The notes under the pieces: model-generated
Seen by the model: the letters and a program-made list of their open reading frames with translations, nothing else
Told to the model about the DNA's origin: nothing
Databases searched by the model: none
Shown here: piece after piece, positions 8,831 to 18,910 of the stretch
Layout: every line of letters begins with the position of its first letter
Numbering within the stretch: position 1 is the stretch's first letter
Position numbers and translations under genes: made by a program
DNA from: CAJXNP01 sp050305935
GTDB lineage: Bacteria > Bacteroidota > Bacteroidia > Cytophagales > Cyclobacteriaceae
NCBI GenBank assembly: GCA_050305935.1
Contig: JBNLGG010000031.1
Location: 1 to 47,445, forward strand
DNA length: 47,445 bases
Reading direction: 5' to 3'

Positions 8831-11800
8831 ATGAAAAAGAAAAGCTGTTTAATATTTAACTCGAAGACCTTAGTTCTGTTCATCCTGGCGATGTTCATGG
8901 GCTATTGGAGTTTGGCTCAGCCTATCCGCGAAGGCTCCATAGACCTTACGGGAGGTGGAACAGAGGGCAGATACATCCTGATGAACCACCAGGGAAGTGG
9001 CCAGCAAATGGGCATCGAAGGAGGTTCATTCACCATAGAAGCCTGGATCTATATGACCCAGAACGCTGTTAATGACTTCAACTTTTTCCGCCTGATAAGT
9101 GGTGACAAAATACTCACGGTATCCTACCGGGGCGATGGTAACCGAAACTCGAGAAGTGCCTGGGCATTCGAGACCAGAGGCCTGCCGGAGAAGAACGGTG
9201 GAAACTGGTACTTCACCAGAGGATATAAAAGCGGGTATAATGCACCAGCCTTTTTGAATCAATGGCACCACGTAGCTTTCTCGGTAGACGAAGGCAGTAC
9301 AATAAAACTATACATTGATGGCGAAAGGGTAATCTATAGTACCCTTACCCATAATGGGGGGCCGCTAGCCGATCTATGGCCTGCTGCCGGTGATGGAAAA
9401 TGTGAAATAGGCGGAGCCTCGATATACACTGGTTATAAGGGTACTTTTTATGCCGGAGAAGTACGCGTATGGGATGCGCAACTTGAGGATTGGCAGGTAT
9501 CCCAATATTATGACGAAGAAGTGAACAGGACGCATCCGCACTGGAACAAGCTGATCCGCTACTACCATGGTACGGAGTCCACAGGCACAGACATCAACAG
9601 AAAATTTGAAGATCGTTCACCGGCTGGTACAGAATACGATGCAGGTATCGACCAAACCGATGTAGGTATAGCTTCAAATTTTAGTCCTCCTGTAAAGCCT
9701 CCGGTTTTCGATCAGAACAATTTTCAAATTAATTTCACCGCCGGAACATGCCAAACCTCGGACATTGGAATACAATGGAAATCTTTGGCCAGTTCCTGGC
9801 TGAGCCCGGGTTATATTGATTATGACCAAATAGGATACCGAGTTACACGTGAGTCAGATGCAAAAGAAGTGCATAATGGCACCGCCAATGTAATAAAGGA
9901 TACGGATGTAACAGCTGGAGATAAGCACAGATATATACTACAGACTTATTGGACAATCAATGGAGCAAAAGTCTATTCTGACACGAAATGGTACAGCAAT
10001 TACGGAAGTGTGAAAATGCAGTATGATGCGCCAGGTAACTTGCAGGTATCTCTCGACAATTGCGATAAGTCTATAGACCTGTCCTGGACAGCAAACAGCG
10101 GTACGCCTCCAAACTGGACTATACAAAGAGCGGATAATGCACTATTCTCAACCGGAGTAACCACCCTTATCTCTGATCTGGATGGCAGTAATACTTCATA
10201 TACTTTGCAGAATCAGGAAATTGAGACCTCTAAGTATTATCGTGTCATTGCCAGTGGGCGGGATAACAATGGATGTCAGGTGGGTGCTACTTATTCAACT
10301 ATTAAAGAAGGTAAAACCTCCTCCCCTCCCAGCCCGCCAACTGAGATGACCATCACGCAGGACCTGGCCAACAAAACGCTGGTACTCAACTGGACTACAC
10401 CAGAAGGTAGCAATGCCGACAGCTGGATCATCCGCAGATCTAACTTTGATGGCTCCAATACAGTGGAATTTACGACTGACCTCGCCACCACTACTTATAC
10501 AGATGCTGACCTGAAGCTATGCCAGACCTACAGCTATACCATTGGTGCTGTCAATGAATGTAGCCCTAATGGTAATTTTGCTACCACTGACCTCACCGGC
10601 AATATCAGCACGGACCTTTCTGATGCCATAGCTTCCATACAAGCTTCCAAAGGATACTTTGGAGATGCTGTACAGGTAGAATGGGAGCTCAATTCCAGTC
10701 TTTCCAACATCGACAGGTTCAGGATTTACAGGTCGAGAGCGGATAAAAACAACTTCAGCCTGCTCAAAGTGCTGGATAATGATTTGATCTACATCGATGA
10801 AACAGCCGTGGGTGGCATATTCTATAACTATAAAGTTGTAGGTGAAGCCGCTTGTGAAGACAAAACCATCTATACCAATGAGGGCATAGATATGGGCTTC
10901 GTAATACCTTACGGAGTAGCCAACGGACATGTAGAGTATGATGGAGGTAATGCAGTGGAAGGTGTGGCCATCAACTTTGAAAAACAATCGACGCAGTCTG
11001 CAGGACGCAGCCTCGTATTCTATGGTGATGGATATGTGGAAACCCAAACTGCCGTTACCGAGTTAGGCACAGCGGCTTTTACCATGGAAGCATGGATAAA
11101 AACTATCTGCACCGAGTGTGGTATCATCACCAAATCCGATGCTGATAACACCTGGGAAATGGGTGAGAAAGTGATGTATCTGGATGGTAATGGAAACCTG
11201 GCCTTTGTAGGCCATTCCAGCAACTACGTCATCACCAATGCAACCGTTAATGACAACGAATGGCACCATGTAGCTATAGCCTGGGATTACAGTACGCAAA
11301 CCGCCAAAGCCTATGTAGATGGTCAGGCCGTAGCATTGACCAGTAGCTCTTATAATGGTCAGGCGTCAGATGCTTCTTTCTCCCTCCAATTAGGCAAGGC
11401 CAACGGAGCCACCAATGAAGCTAAAAACAACTTCATGGGATATATGGATGAGGTAAGGGTTTGGAATGTAATGAGAACGGAGGAACAGATTACTGAGAAC
11501 TACAACCGCTATATCAACAACGGCAGAGACAATTTGATTGCTTACTGGCGATGTGATGAAGGTATTGGTAATCACATCTACGACGCTTCAAAAACTGCTG
11601 ACGAATTCAACAAACATGATGGTACCTTCATGGGTAGCATAGGCTTTTCTTCTATCATACCTTCTAGCGATCTTTTAGGCATACGGGGTATAACGAATGC
11701 ATTTGGAGATTACACAGTAGACTATATCCCTTATGCTTCAGGAGGTGAAATATTTAAGGTAACACCCTCATTAGGACAACATGCTTTTGAGCCGTCTTCA

Positions 11801-14800
11801 CGCACAGTATTCATCGGTGACGGAGCAAAAACACAAAACGGACTGGATTTTACCGATATTTCAGCATTTCAGGTTACCGGTAAAGTTACCTATGAAAATA
11901 GCCAGGTACCTGTAGAAGGTGTTGCCATACTCATCGATGGCGTGCAAGCTGTAGGTAGCGACAATAGTCCTGTACGCACTGATGCTGAGGGTAATTATGC
12001 CATTCAGGTGCCTATCGGCTATCATTTCCTATCTGTTGAGAAAGATGGCCATACTTTTTCCGAAGGCTATTTTCCTCAACTCAATGAATATGGTGATGTT
12101 GAAACCTTTGAATTCACAGAAGGCCGTGTGGTCAACTTCACTGATAACACCAAAATAAAAGTAGCCGGACGTATAGTAGGTGGTACAGTTGAAGGTGATA
12201 AAAAAATAGGTTTTGGACTTTCGCTAAACAATATTGGCGTGGCCGACCTGCAACTCAGACTACAAGCTGAAGGCTACGACCTTGATATCACCGATGACAA
12301 TATCTACGATGTCATATCTGTAACCACAGACCCTTATAGCGGCGAATACTCACTGGAGATGATCCCTGAAAAGTGGGTAGTGGAAAAGGCCGGTAACGAC
12401 AATTACTTTATCGAGCCCGGCGATATTGCTGTATTGGACCTTAGCCATAGCCTGGAGCAGATTATGGTAACCGATAGCACTTCTACACTTTTAGACGGTA
12501 CGGTCACTTATGAAGTAGATACTTTCTACTACCACCATAAACTCAACTTCGTAGTAAGGCAAACTCCGTCTATCTATGTATTTGACGATCAGGATGGTGA
12601 ATTTGACGGGGATAGTGAGATAATCTACACATCTCAGCAAACCGGTGACCGTGATACGCTGGACCTGTCAACCGCAGGCTTCAACTTCCCCGTATTCACT
12701 CAGGCTAAAGAATATAGCATGAAGATCTACGTATGGGAAAAATATGAAAACCCTGATCATCCTGATGGAGCTATAGAAGATCTGGTACCCGTACAGAATG
12801 CTGAAATTAACATTACAGACAACTTTGGTATTAACCCCGAAGGTACCTCAGGCAAAACCGCTTATAACGGTTTGTATACCTACAGTTTTAAAGCCGGTGT
12901 TCCCTCTTTGTCTGAAAATGGTCAATACTCATATACAAAGACACTGCAAGTAAATGCCACCGTGGGGAGTGAAAATGTGGTTTGGCCCGAAACCGACCTT
13001 TTCCGTGGCTATATTCTCGGAGGGATGCCTCAGGAAGGAACAGATTTCATTACTTATGGCCCTGAAGTAGTGGAAATGGTATTACGCGACCCTCCCGGAT
13101 CCAATTCTTATGCATTTATTGAAAAAGGATCATCCTTCTCTAAAACAGAATCATGGGAAATGAATGTGAATACCAACGTTGGCCTGAACAATACAGTGCA
13201 CACAGGTATGTACGTGGGCGTAGGTGGCGGGCTGGCAGGCCCCATCGTACAATCTGACCTGGTACTGGATTCGGAACGGGGCATGACCATTCAGAGAGAA
13301 TTCAGCGATGAAGGTGAGTATACCGAAACCTGGACATTCAATGAGCGTATCGAAACCAGTTCAGACCCGAAAGATGTAGGCTCTGACGCTGATGTTTACA
13401 TTGGTAAGGCACACAATGCTTATATCACAAAAACAAAGAGTTTAGCGCTCATAGAACGTACTTACTGTGACGAGTTTGGTCTGAGCTATTTAGACACAGG
13501 TGGAGACATTGTTCTTGGCATTATCGATGGCTTTGCTATTGATGAGGGAAATACAGCTACCTACTTTGCCTACTCCCAGCGCCACATTGTTGAGGAACTG
13601 ATCCCTGAACTATTGGTTTTGCGGGATGAATTATTCAAAAGTGATAAATATGAATCGCATTTGCCCTGGGGACATCAGTTCTATGGAGTTTCTAATGACA
13701 ACAATACCGATGCTTACAACCAGTTTAAGCAGGAGGCCATAGCCGCAAATCCGTCAGTAGACACTACGCAGCTATCCTATACTTTCCATGCTACAGGTGC
13801 TGATGACGAGATCGATTCCGTGGCTTTTATCAATGAGCAGGTACGCCAGTGGCTTAACGCCCTTGCCCTGAATGAAGCCGAGAAAGTAGAGGCCGCCACT
13901 ACTAAAAATATATCAATAGATGGTTCTGCAGGTGCTATCAGTGAAGAACTCACGGAATCTTATTCTTCACAGTACAACTGGAAAGCAGCACGCACCATGA
14001 ACTTCGTCTGGAATGCGAAGTTTGGCGCCCTGCTCAACGGCAAAGGTTTTACCCTGCGCAACACATTTGACATAGGTTTAGGCATAACCAATGGAGGTAG
14101 TGCTGAGAAAGCTCATTCCGTAACCTTTGGTTATGTAATTGATGAGCGCGATGAAGGAGATTATTACAGCATTGATGTGAAGAACACAACCGGTGTTGAA
14201 ATACTTAACCGTTCTAAATTCAGTGATTACATTCCCTCGAAGAAGGAATTTATCGAAAATCAACTGACAAAAGCAGGAATAGGCTTGGGAGCAACAGGAG
14301 CGAAAGCCCTTGGAACAAAACTCGCCTATAAATATACGAGTCGAACACATTCGTTTATTGCCACTGCCGCATTTGCCGTCGACGCAGCATTCTTCATCTA
14401 TGAACTATGTGACGCAGGCTATAACCTGACTAACATTTACAACAAACAGGATGGTGTGGGCAATGACTACAACATCTCAGGATTCAGGATCTCAAGTCCC
14501 ATCTTCTCCGTAAGGGGTGGCCAATCCAGATGCCCTTACGAAGGCGAAGAGGAAACCAGTTTCTATGTAGAAAATAATGAACCCATAAAACTACATACTG
14601 CTACATTATTGAGGGAAAACCCGAAGATCGATGCAGAACCTGCCATTCGCAACAGTGTTCCTGAAAATGAAAAAGCCGTATATACGTTGGAACTTCAGAA
14701 TGAGAGTGAGTCTAACAGCGATGTTTGGTACGACATCACTATTGATGAAGCTTCTAACCCTAACGGTGCAATCGTATTGATCGATGGCCTGACTGCAGAG

Positions 14801-17800
14801 CGCTCATATCTTGTACCGGCATGGGAAACGGTTACTAAAACTCTTACCATACAGAAAGGTGCCAGTGGTGTACTTGATTATGACAGCATTGCCGTGATAC
14901 TTCACTCTGCCTGTCAGTTTGATCCTATGACCAGCCAGGCAGATATAGCAGATACCGTTTATCTTTCTGCGCATTTCCTTCCCGCATGCTCCGACATTGA
15001 GCTGGATGGATTTACAGATAACTGGGTGGTAAACTATGACGACAACAACGAAGTAGCAGTAACCCTCTCAGGGTATGACATCAATCACTCAACCCTCGAA
15101 AAAATCGACTTCCAATACAAATCCCTTAGCGGGGATCCTATTGCAGTGAAAGGATACTTCACCGATGCTTCAGTGGAAGACTATAGCACATATGGCGATC
15201 AGGCAGAACTGCTGGAGGGCCGAAGCAAAGTGAGCTTTATCTGGGACATTAGCGACCTGACCGACAGAACTTACCAGGTAAGGGCGAGAGCTACCTGCTC
15301 AGACGGATCAGTTACAGAAACAGACTATTTTACAGGGGTTATCGACCGCGTTACGCCAGTCGTGTTCGGAACGCCAGAACCCGCAGATGGCATACTGGAC
15401 CCCACTGATGATATTTTGGTACAGTTTAATGAAGAACTTGAATCCGGATTGGTAAAAGACCATAACATCAGCGTAAGGAGTATACTGAATGGATCAGACG
15501 TATCTCACGCTACTGCCGTATCTTTCAACGGCATAAATGAATACGCCAGGATACCGTCGGTAACATTCAACAATAAACCATTTACAGTTGAATACTGGCT
15601 GAAGCGTGAGGCTGGGACTTCCGGAACGGTATTTTCAAAGGGTGCAGGCACAGACCAGCTGAAAATTGCATTCAATGCTGACGAAACTATTTCTATGACA
15701 GCCGGCTTACAATCTGCCACCATTGATCCTTCAGCTTACTACACATCTGTAGCGCCTGTAGACGGTTGGCACCACTGGGGACTTACCTACGATAATAAAG
15801 CTGATGAGTTGAGATTTTTCATGGATGACCAGTTGCTACTTGTAAGAAGCAATGTGGTTTTCTCTCCCAGAGAAGTTGAAAACGCATACTTGGCTGCCGA
15901 TGCTGATAATGGCAATGCATTGGAATGTCAAATCCACGAAGTAAGGCTATGGAATAAAGCCCTTACCGTGAGTCAGTCTGTAGAATACATGAACCAAACC
16001 TTATCAGGGAATGAGACCGGACTGTATGGCTACTGGCCCATGAATGAAGGAGACGGCACCCTCGCCCTGGACAAAGCAGCAGGCAGACACATGGTCATAG
16101 ATGCTAACTGGAGCCTATACCCGGGCAGTGATGCCTTTGCTTTCAATGGCAGTGGCCAATACCTGACCCTTGACGGGAATAATGTAGTAATCACTAACGA
16201 GACAGATTTTACCATAGAGTTCTGGTTCAAAATGCAGACTCCGTCAACGACTCAAACTATCTTCTCATCAGGAAGAGGAGACCTTACTGATACGTTGTAT
16301 AACGAGCTGTATGCCCTGAGCATCAACGCACTCCCTTCAGGTCAACTAAATGTGGTGAGCCAAGGCAATATTTTCACAGCCGTTACTACCAACTACTTCG
16401 ATAGTCAATGGCACCACTTTGCCCTGTCCGTAGATAGAGATGCAACCACGAAGTCGTACATAGACGGGAAGTTGCAAAAGTCCAGCAGCAACCCAGGCAT
16501 AGCCGGACTGGCCGGAAGCCAGCTTTGGTTAGGTGCGCGAGGATATAAAACCACCGTATCCACCTTTGCGACAGATCAACATTTCGAAGGAAGCATGGAT
16601 GAATTCAGAATATGGAACTCAGCGAGACCCGTGAAATACATCAACAACTACAAAAACACCAAACTTGCAGGTGACGAATACGGATTGATTGCTTACCTGC
16701 CTTTTGAAAAGTATGAGGAAGTTATGGGCGGCATAGTGCGTACTACTACGCTCAGCGATGAAGCAACTCCTCAGTTCCTTACACAGGCCAATCCTGCCGT
16801 GGCTACCGGTGGTGAGACATTCACAGAAGGTGCGTCTATCAAAGATGTAAGGCCCGTACAGGATATACCGTTTGATTTTGTGGTCAACGGTGATGAGATT
16901 GTGATCACTCCGCTGATCGATGCTTACAGAATAGAAGGGCAAACCTTGGAAATCAGTGTCAGCGATATTCGTGACCTGAATGGTAACAGGCAGCTATCCA
17001 CCGCCAGCTGGACAGCCTACGTGCAGCAAAACGAACTGGTATGGCAGGAAAACGCCATAGATGTAACACAGGAAGAAGGTAACAGCTCTACCTTCAAGGC
17101 TACGATTGCCAACCTGGGAGGCGTATCATATGATTATTTCTTAGAGGATATGCCCGCATGGCTTACTTCTGATGCTTCAACGGGAACGGTACCTGCTAAT
17201 TCTACAAGGACACTAACGTTTACAGTGAATGCTGGTCTAAACGTTGGATACTACGAGCACAGCATCAACCTGGGCACCTCGCAGGAATTTGATGAGAAGC
17301 TGACGGTCAATGTAACGGTAGCTAAGCCTGCCCCGGATTGGGAAGTAGACACAGACAACTACCAATACAGCATGAACCTGTTTGGCCGGTTGATCATCGA
17401 CAATACTGTTTCCACGGATGTGAATGACAAAGTAGCTGCTTATGTGGGTGACGAGATCAGGGGTATAGCCACACCTAAGTATGTGGAGGCATTGGATGAG
17501 TATCTGCTCTTCATGACCATCTACGGCAACAGCGAAGGCACTGAGACCATTCGTTTCAAAGTTTGGGATGCCAGCCAGGGACAAACGCACGATGAGGTAA
17601 CACCTGAATTGAACTTCCTGGCCAACAGCATTGTAGGCACCACGGCGGCACCACAAGATGTAATAGCAACAGATGCCATTTCAACATCCATTGATTTTGG
17701 TTCAGGCTGGAACTGGGTGTCATTCAACCTGGAATCGAGCGACCTGGAAACAGTTAATTCGGTATTCTCCGGAGTGGGTGTTCAAGGCGACATTGTGAAA

Positions 17801-18823
17801 GGGCAAGATGCCCATGATATCTACGATACTGCCACAGGCTGGCGGGGAGGCATTACCCTCAACAAAGGAGGCCTGCAGGTAGAAGAAATGTACAAAGTAT
17901 ACCTGAAAAACGGTGGAACTATAAAATATAGTGGCACCCCTGTGAATCCGCAGTTATCGACCATTCAGATCGACTCGGGCTGGAATTATGTAGGATACAC
18001 GCCACAAGTGACCATGACTGTTTCAGAGGCGCTTTCAGGCTTAAATCCGGCAACGGGAGATATCATCAAAAGCCAAAACCAGTTTGCAATGTACAATTCA
18101 TCGTTTGGCTGGGTCGGTTCATTGACAAACATGACAATGAACGAAGGCTATATGATCTACAGCGCAAAAAGTGCTTCATATGAATACCCTGAGACAAGTT
18201 CATTGTCATCTGCCAGGGTAAGCTATTCAGGCACAGAAACACCAATCCTGCCAGAAAGATGGAACGTCGTTTCACCGGGCCGGTTCTCCGACAACCTTTC
18301 GATCATTGCGGAAATAGCCGGAGAGACCAATGTTTCGGAAAGCGACATCCTGCTGGCCTACGTGGGTGACGAAATTCGGGGATATGCAAAAGGCCAGAAG
18401 CTTGGAAATGGCAAATTCGCCTTCTTTCTTACCGTATATGGCAATAGTAATGACCAGCTTACCTTTACGGTCTACAACGAAGACAACGAGTCGGTAACTG
18501 ATGCAAGTAACCAACTACTGTATGTTGCCAACGCAATCGTTGGTAACACCGAGCAGCCTTACCCGGTCACACTGAACGAGGCATTGCCTGCTACTACAGT
18601 AACAGCGTATCCTAATCCATTCAGCAGGGAATTAAACGTCGCATTGCCTTGTGAGGGCAGCACCATCGAGCTTTACGATGCCCTGGGCAATCTGTACAAA
18701 TCCATGAAAGTGGCTGGACAAACTGCTGAGATGGATTTTGATGGGCGGTTGCCATTAGGTACCTACATCATTAAGGTAGTAAGCCCGTGTGGGGTGTTTA
18801 CCACTAAAGTAATTAAGTTATAG
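8831..18823 (+). CDS. Giant LamG/FN3 surface protein with T9SS sorting domain
   Basis: A 3330-residue secreted protein. A signal peptide ends near SLAQP. LamG 1 (about 40-235) is followed by FN3-like domains (about 290-680). LamG 2 (725-910) lies inside a carboxypeptidase-regulatory-like fold (about 690-1010), and another such fold covers 1015-1080. An unassigned region (1100-2000) contains a hydrophobic helical stretch at 1815-1865. A bacterial Ig-like (SbsA type) domain starts near 2180 and resumes near 2670, split by LamG 3 (2227-2410) and LamG 4 (2432-2627). Then come a BACON-like domain (2737-2830), a VGDEIRG module (2835-2953), tandem SGWN repeats (2955-3122), a second VGDEIRG module (3140-3249), and a T9SS type A sorting domain (3254-3330: AYPNPFSRELNV, LPLGTYIIKV). 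LamG domains often bind glycans or proteins; a role as adhesin or surface fibre is inference. No catalytic motif was recognised. Conserved motifs point to one intact reading frame. Confidence 0.85.
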   Translation: MKKKSCLIFNSKTLVLFILAMFMGYWSLAQPIREGSIDLTGGGTEGRYILMNHQGSGQQMGIEGGSFTIEAWIYMTQNAVNDFNFFRLISGDKILTVSYRGDGNRNSRSAWAFETRGLPEKNGGNWYFTRGYKSGYNAPAFLNQWHHVAFSVDEGSTIKLYIDGERVIYSTLTHNGGPLADLWPAAGDGKCEIGGASIYTGYKGTFYAGEVRVWDAQLEDWQVSQYYDEEVNRTHPHWNKLIRYYHGTESTGTDINRKFEDRSPAGTEYDAGIDQTDVGIASNFSPPVKPPVFDQNNFQINFTAGTCQTSDIGIQWKSLASSWLSPGYIDYDQIGYRVTRESDAKEVHNGTANVIKDTDVTAGDKHRYILQTYWTINGAKVYSDTKWYSNYGSVKMQYDAPGNLQVSLDNCDKSIDLSWTANSGTPPNWTIQRADNALFSTGVTTLISDLDGSNTSYTLQNQEIETSKYYRVIASGRDNNGCQVGATYSTIKEGKTSSPPSPPTEMTITQDLANKTLVLNWTTPEGSNADSWIIRRSNFDGSNTVEFTTDLATTTYTDADLKLCQTYSYTIGAVNECSPNGNFATTDLTGNISTDLSDAIASIQASKGYFGDAVQVEWELNSSLSNIDRFRIYRSRADKNNFSLLKVLDNDLIYIDETAVGGIFYNYKVVGEAACEDKTIYTNEGIDMGFVIPYGVANGHVEYDGGNAVEGVAINFEKQSTQSAGRSLVFYGDGYVETQTAVTELGTAAFTMEAWIKTICTECGIITKSDADNTWEMGEKVMYLDGNGNLAFVGHSSNYVITNATVNDNEWHHVAIAWDYSTQTAKAYVDGQAVALTSSSYNGQASDASFSLQLGKANGATNEAKNNFMGYMDEVRVWNVMRTEEQITENYNRYINNGRDNLIAYWRCDEGIGNHIYDASKTADEFNKHDGTFMGSIGFSSIIPSSDLLGIRGITNAFGDYTVDYIPYASGGEIFKVTPSLGQHAFEPSSRTVFIGDGAKTQNGLDFTDISAFQVTGKVTYENSQVPVEGVAILIDGVQAVGSDNSPVRTDAEGNYAIQVPIGYHFLSVEKDGHTFSEGYFPQLNEYGDVETFEFTEGRVVNFTDNTKIKVAGRIVGGTVEGDKKIGFGLSLNNIGVADLQLRLQAEGYDLDITDDNIYDVISVTTDPYSGEYSLEMIPEKWVVEKAGNDNYFIEPGDIAVLDLSHSLEQIMVTDSTSTLLDGTVTYEVDTFYYHHKLNFVVRQTPSIYVFDDQDGEFDGDSEIIYTSQQTGDRDTLDLSTAGFNFPVFTQAKEYSMKIYVWEKYENPDHPDGAIEDLVPVQNAEINITDNFGINPEGTSGKTAYNGLYTYSFKAGVPSLSENGQYSYTKTLQVNATVGSENVVWPETDLFRGYILGGMPQEGTDFITYGPEVVEMVLRDPPGSNSYAFIEKGSSFSKTESWEMNVNTNVGLNNTVHTGMYVGVGGGLAGPIVQSDLVLDSERGMTIQREFSDEGEYTETWTFNERIETSSDPKDVGSDADVYIGKAHNAYITKTKSLALIERTYCDEFGLSYLDTGGDIVLGIIDGFAIDEGNTATYFAYSQRHIVEELIPELLVLRDELFKSDKYESHLPWGHQFYGVSNDNNTDAYNQFKQEAIAANPSVDTTQLSYTFHATGADDEIDSVAFINEQVRQWLNALALNEAEKVEAATTKNISIDGSAGAISEELTESYSSQYNWKAARTMNFVWNAKFGALLNGKGFTLRNTFDIGLGITNGGSAEKAHSVTFGYVIDERDEGDYYSIDVKNTTGVEILNRSKFSDYIPSKKEFIENQLTKAGIGLGATGAKALGTKLAYKYTSRTHSFIATAAFAVDAAFFIYELCDAGYNLTNIYNKQDGVGNDYNISGFRISSPIFSVRGGQSRCPYEGEEETSFYVENNEPIKLHTATLLRENPKIDAEPAIRNSVPENEKAVYTLELQNESESNSDVWYDITIDEASNPNGAIVLIDGLTAERSYLVPAWETVTKTLTIQKGASGVLDYDSIAVILHSACQFDPMTSQADIADTVYLSAHFLPACSDIELDGFTDNWVVNYDDNNEVAVTLSGYDINHSTLEKIDFQYKSLSGDPIAVKGYFTDASVEDYSTYGDQAELLEGRSKVSFIWDISDLTDRTYQVRARATCSDGSVTETDYFTGVIDRVTPVVFGTPEPADGILDPTDDILVQFNEELESGLVKDHNISVRSILNGSDVSHATAVSFNGINEYARIPSVTFNNKPFTVEYWLKREAGTSGTVFSKGAGTDQLKIAFNADETISMTAGLQSATIDPSAYYTSVAPVDGWHHWGLTYDNKADELRFFMDDQLLLVRSNVVFSPREVENAYLAADADNGNALECQIHEVRLWNKALTVSQSVEYMNQTLSGNETGLYGYWPMNEGDGTLALDKAAGRHMVIDANWSLYPGSDAFAFNGSGQYLTLDGNNVVITNETDFTIEFWFKMQTPSTTQTIFSSGRGDLTDTLYNELYALSINALPSGQLNVVSQGNIFTAVTTNYFDSQWHHFALSVDRDATTKSYIDGKLQKSSSNPGIAGLAGSQLWLGARGYKTTVSTFATDQHFEGSMDEFRIWNSARPVKYINNYKNTKLAGDEYGLIAYLPFEKYEEVMGGIVRTTTLSDEATPQFLTQANPAVATGGETFTEGASIKDVRPVQDIPFDFVVNGDEIVITPLIDAYRIEGQTLEISVSDIRDLNGNRQLSTASWTAYVQQNELVWQENAIDVTQEEGNSSTFKATIANLGGVSYDYFLEDMPAWLTSDASTGTVPANSTRTLTFTVNAGLNVGYYEHSINLGTSQEFDEKLTVNVTVAKPAPDWEVDTDNYQYSMNLFGRLIIDNTVSTDVNDKVAAYVGDEIRGIATPKYVEALDEYLLFMTIYGNSEGTETIRFKVWDASQGQTHDEVTPELNFLANSIVGTTAAPQDVIATDAISTSIDFGSGWNWVSFNLESSDLETVNSVFSGVGVQGDIVKGQDAHDIYDTATGWRGGITLNKGGLQVEEMYKVYLKNGGTIKYSGTPVNPQLSTIQIDSGWNYVGYTPQVTMTVSEALSGLNPATGDIIKSQNQFAMYNSSFGWVGSLTNMTMNEGYMIYSAKSASYEYPETSSLSSARVSYSGTETPILPERWNVVSPGRFSDNLSIIAEIAGETNVSESDILLAYVGDEIRGYAKGQKLGNGKFAFFLTVYGNSNDQLTFTVYNEDNESVTDASNQLLYVANAIVGNTEQPYPVTLNEALPATTVTAYPNPFSRELNVALPCEGSTIELYDALGNLYKSMKVAGQTAEMDFDGRLPLGTYIIKVVSPCGVFTTKVIKL

Positions 18824-18831
18824 AAGACGCC

Positions 18832-18843
18832 CGCCTGCAGGCG
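18832..18843. repeat. 12-base perfect palindrome
   Basis: CGCCTGCAGGCG, a perfect palindrome just after the giant-gene stop and directly before a longer hairpin. It resembles the short GC-rich dispersed palindromes found between Bacteroidetes genes. A related imperfect copy may lie near 20940-20962. Confidence 0.45.
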
Positions 18844-18849
18844 AGGCAG

Positions 18850-18894
18850 GGAAGACCGAAGTCCGGAAAAAACTACTTCCGACTTCGGTCTTCC
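18850..18894. terminator. Hairpin between the giant gene and the next gene
   Basis: GGAAGACCGAAGTC (18850-18863) pairs perfectly with GACTTCGGTCTTCC (18881-18894) across a 17-base loop; inner CGG/CCG can extend the stem. There is no T-run after it, so it is not a classical terminator. It may instead stabilise or process mRNA between two genes that share a module, or attenuate read-through. Confidence 0.45.
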
Positions 18895-18910
18895 GACTAA
18901 ATTTAGAAAC

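Noticed and set aside
10517..11047. A 176-codon minus-strand frame inside the giant gene
   Set aside because: It lies antisense to conserved FN3/LamG coding sequence and has no recognisable domain.
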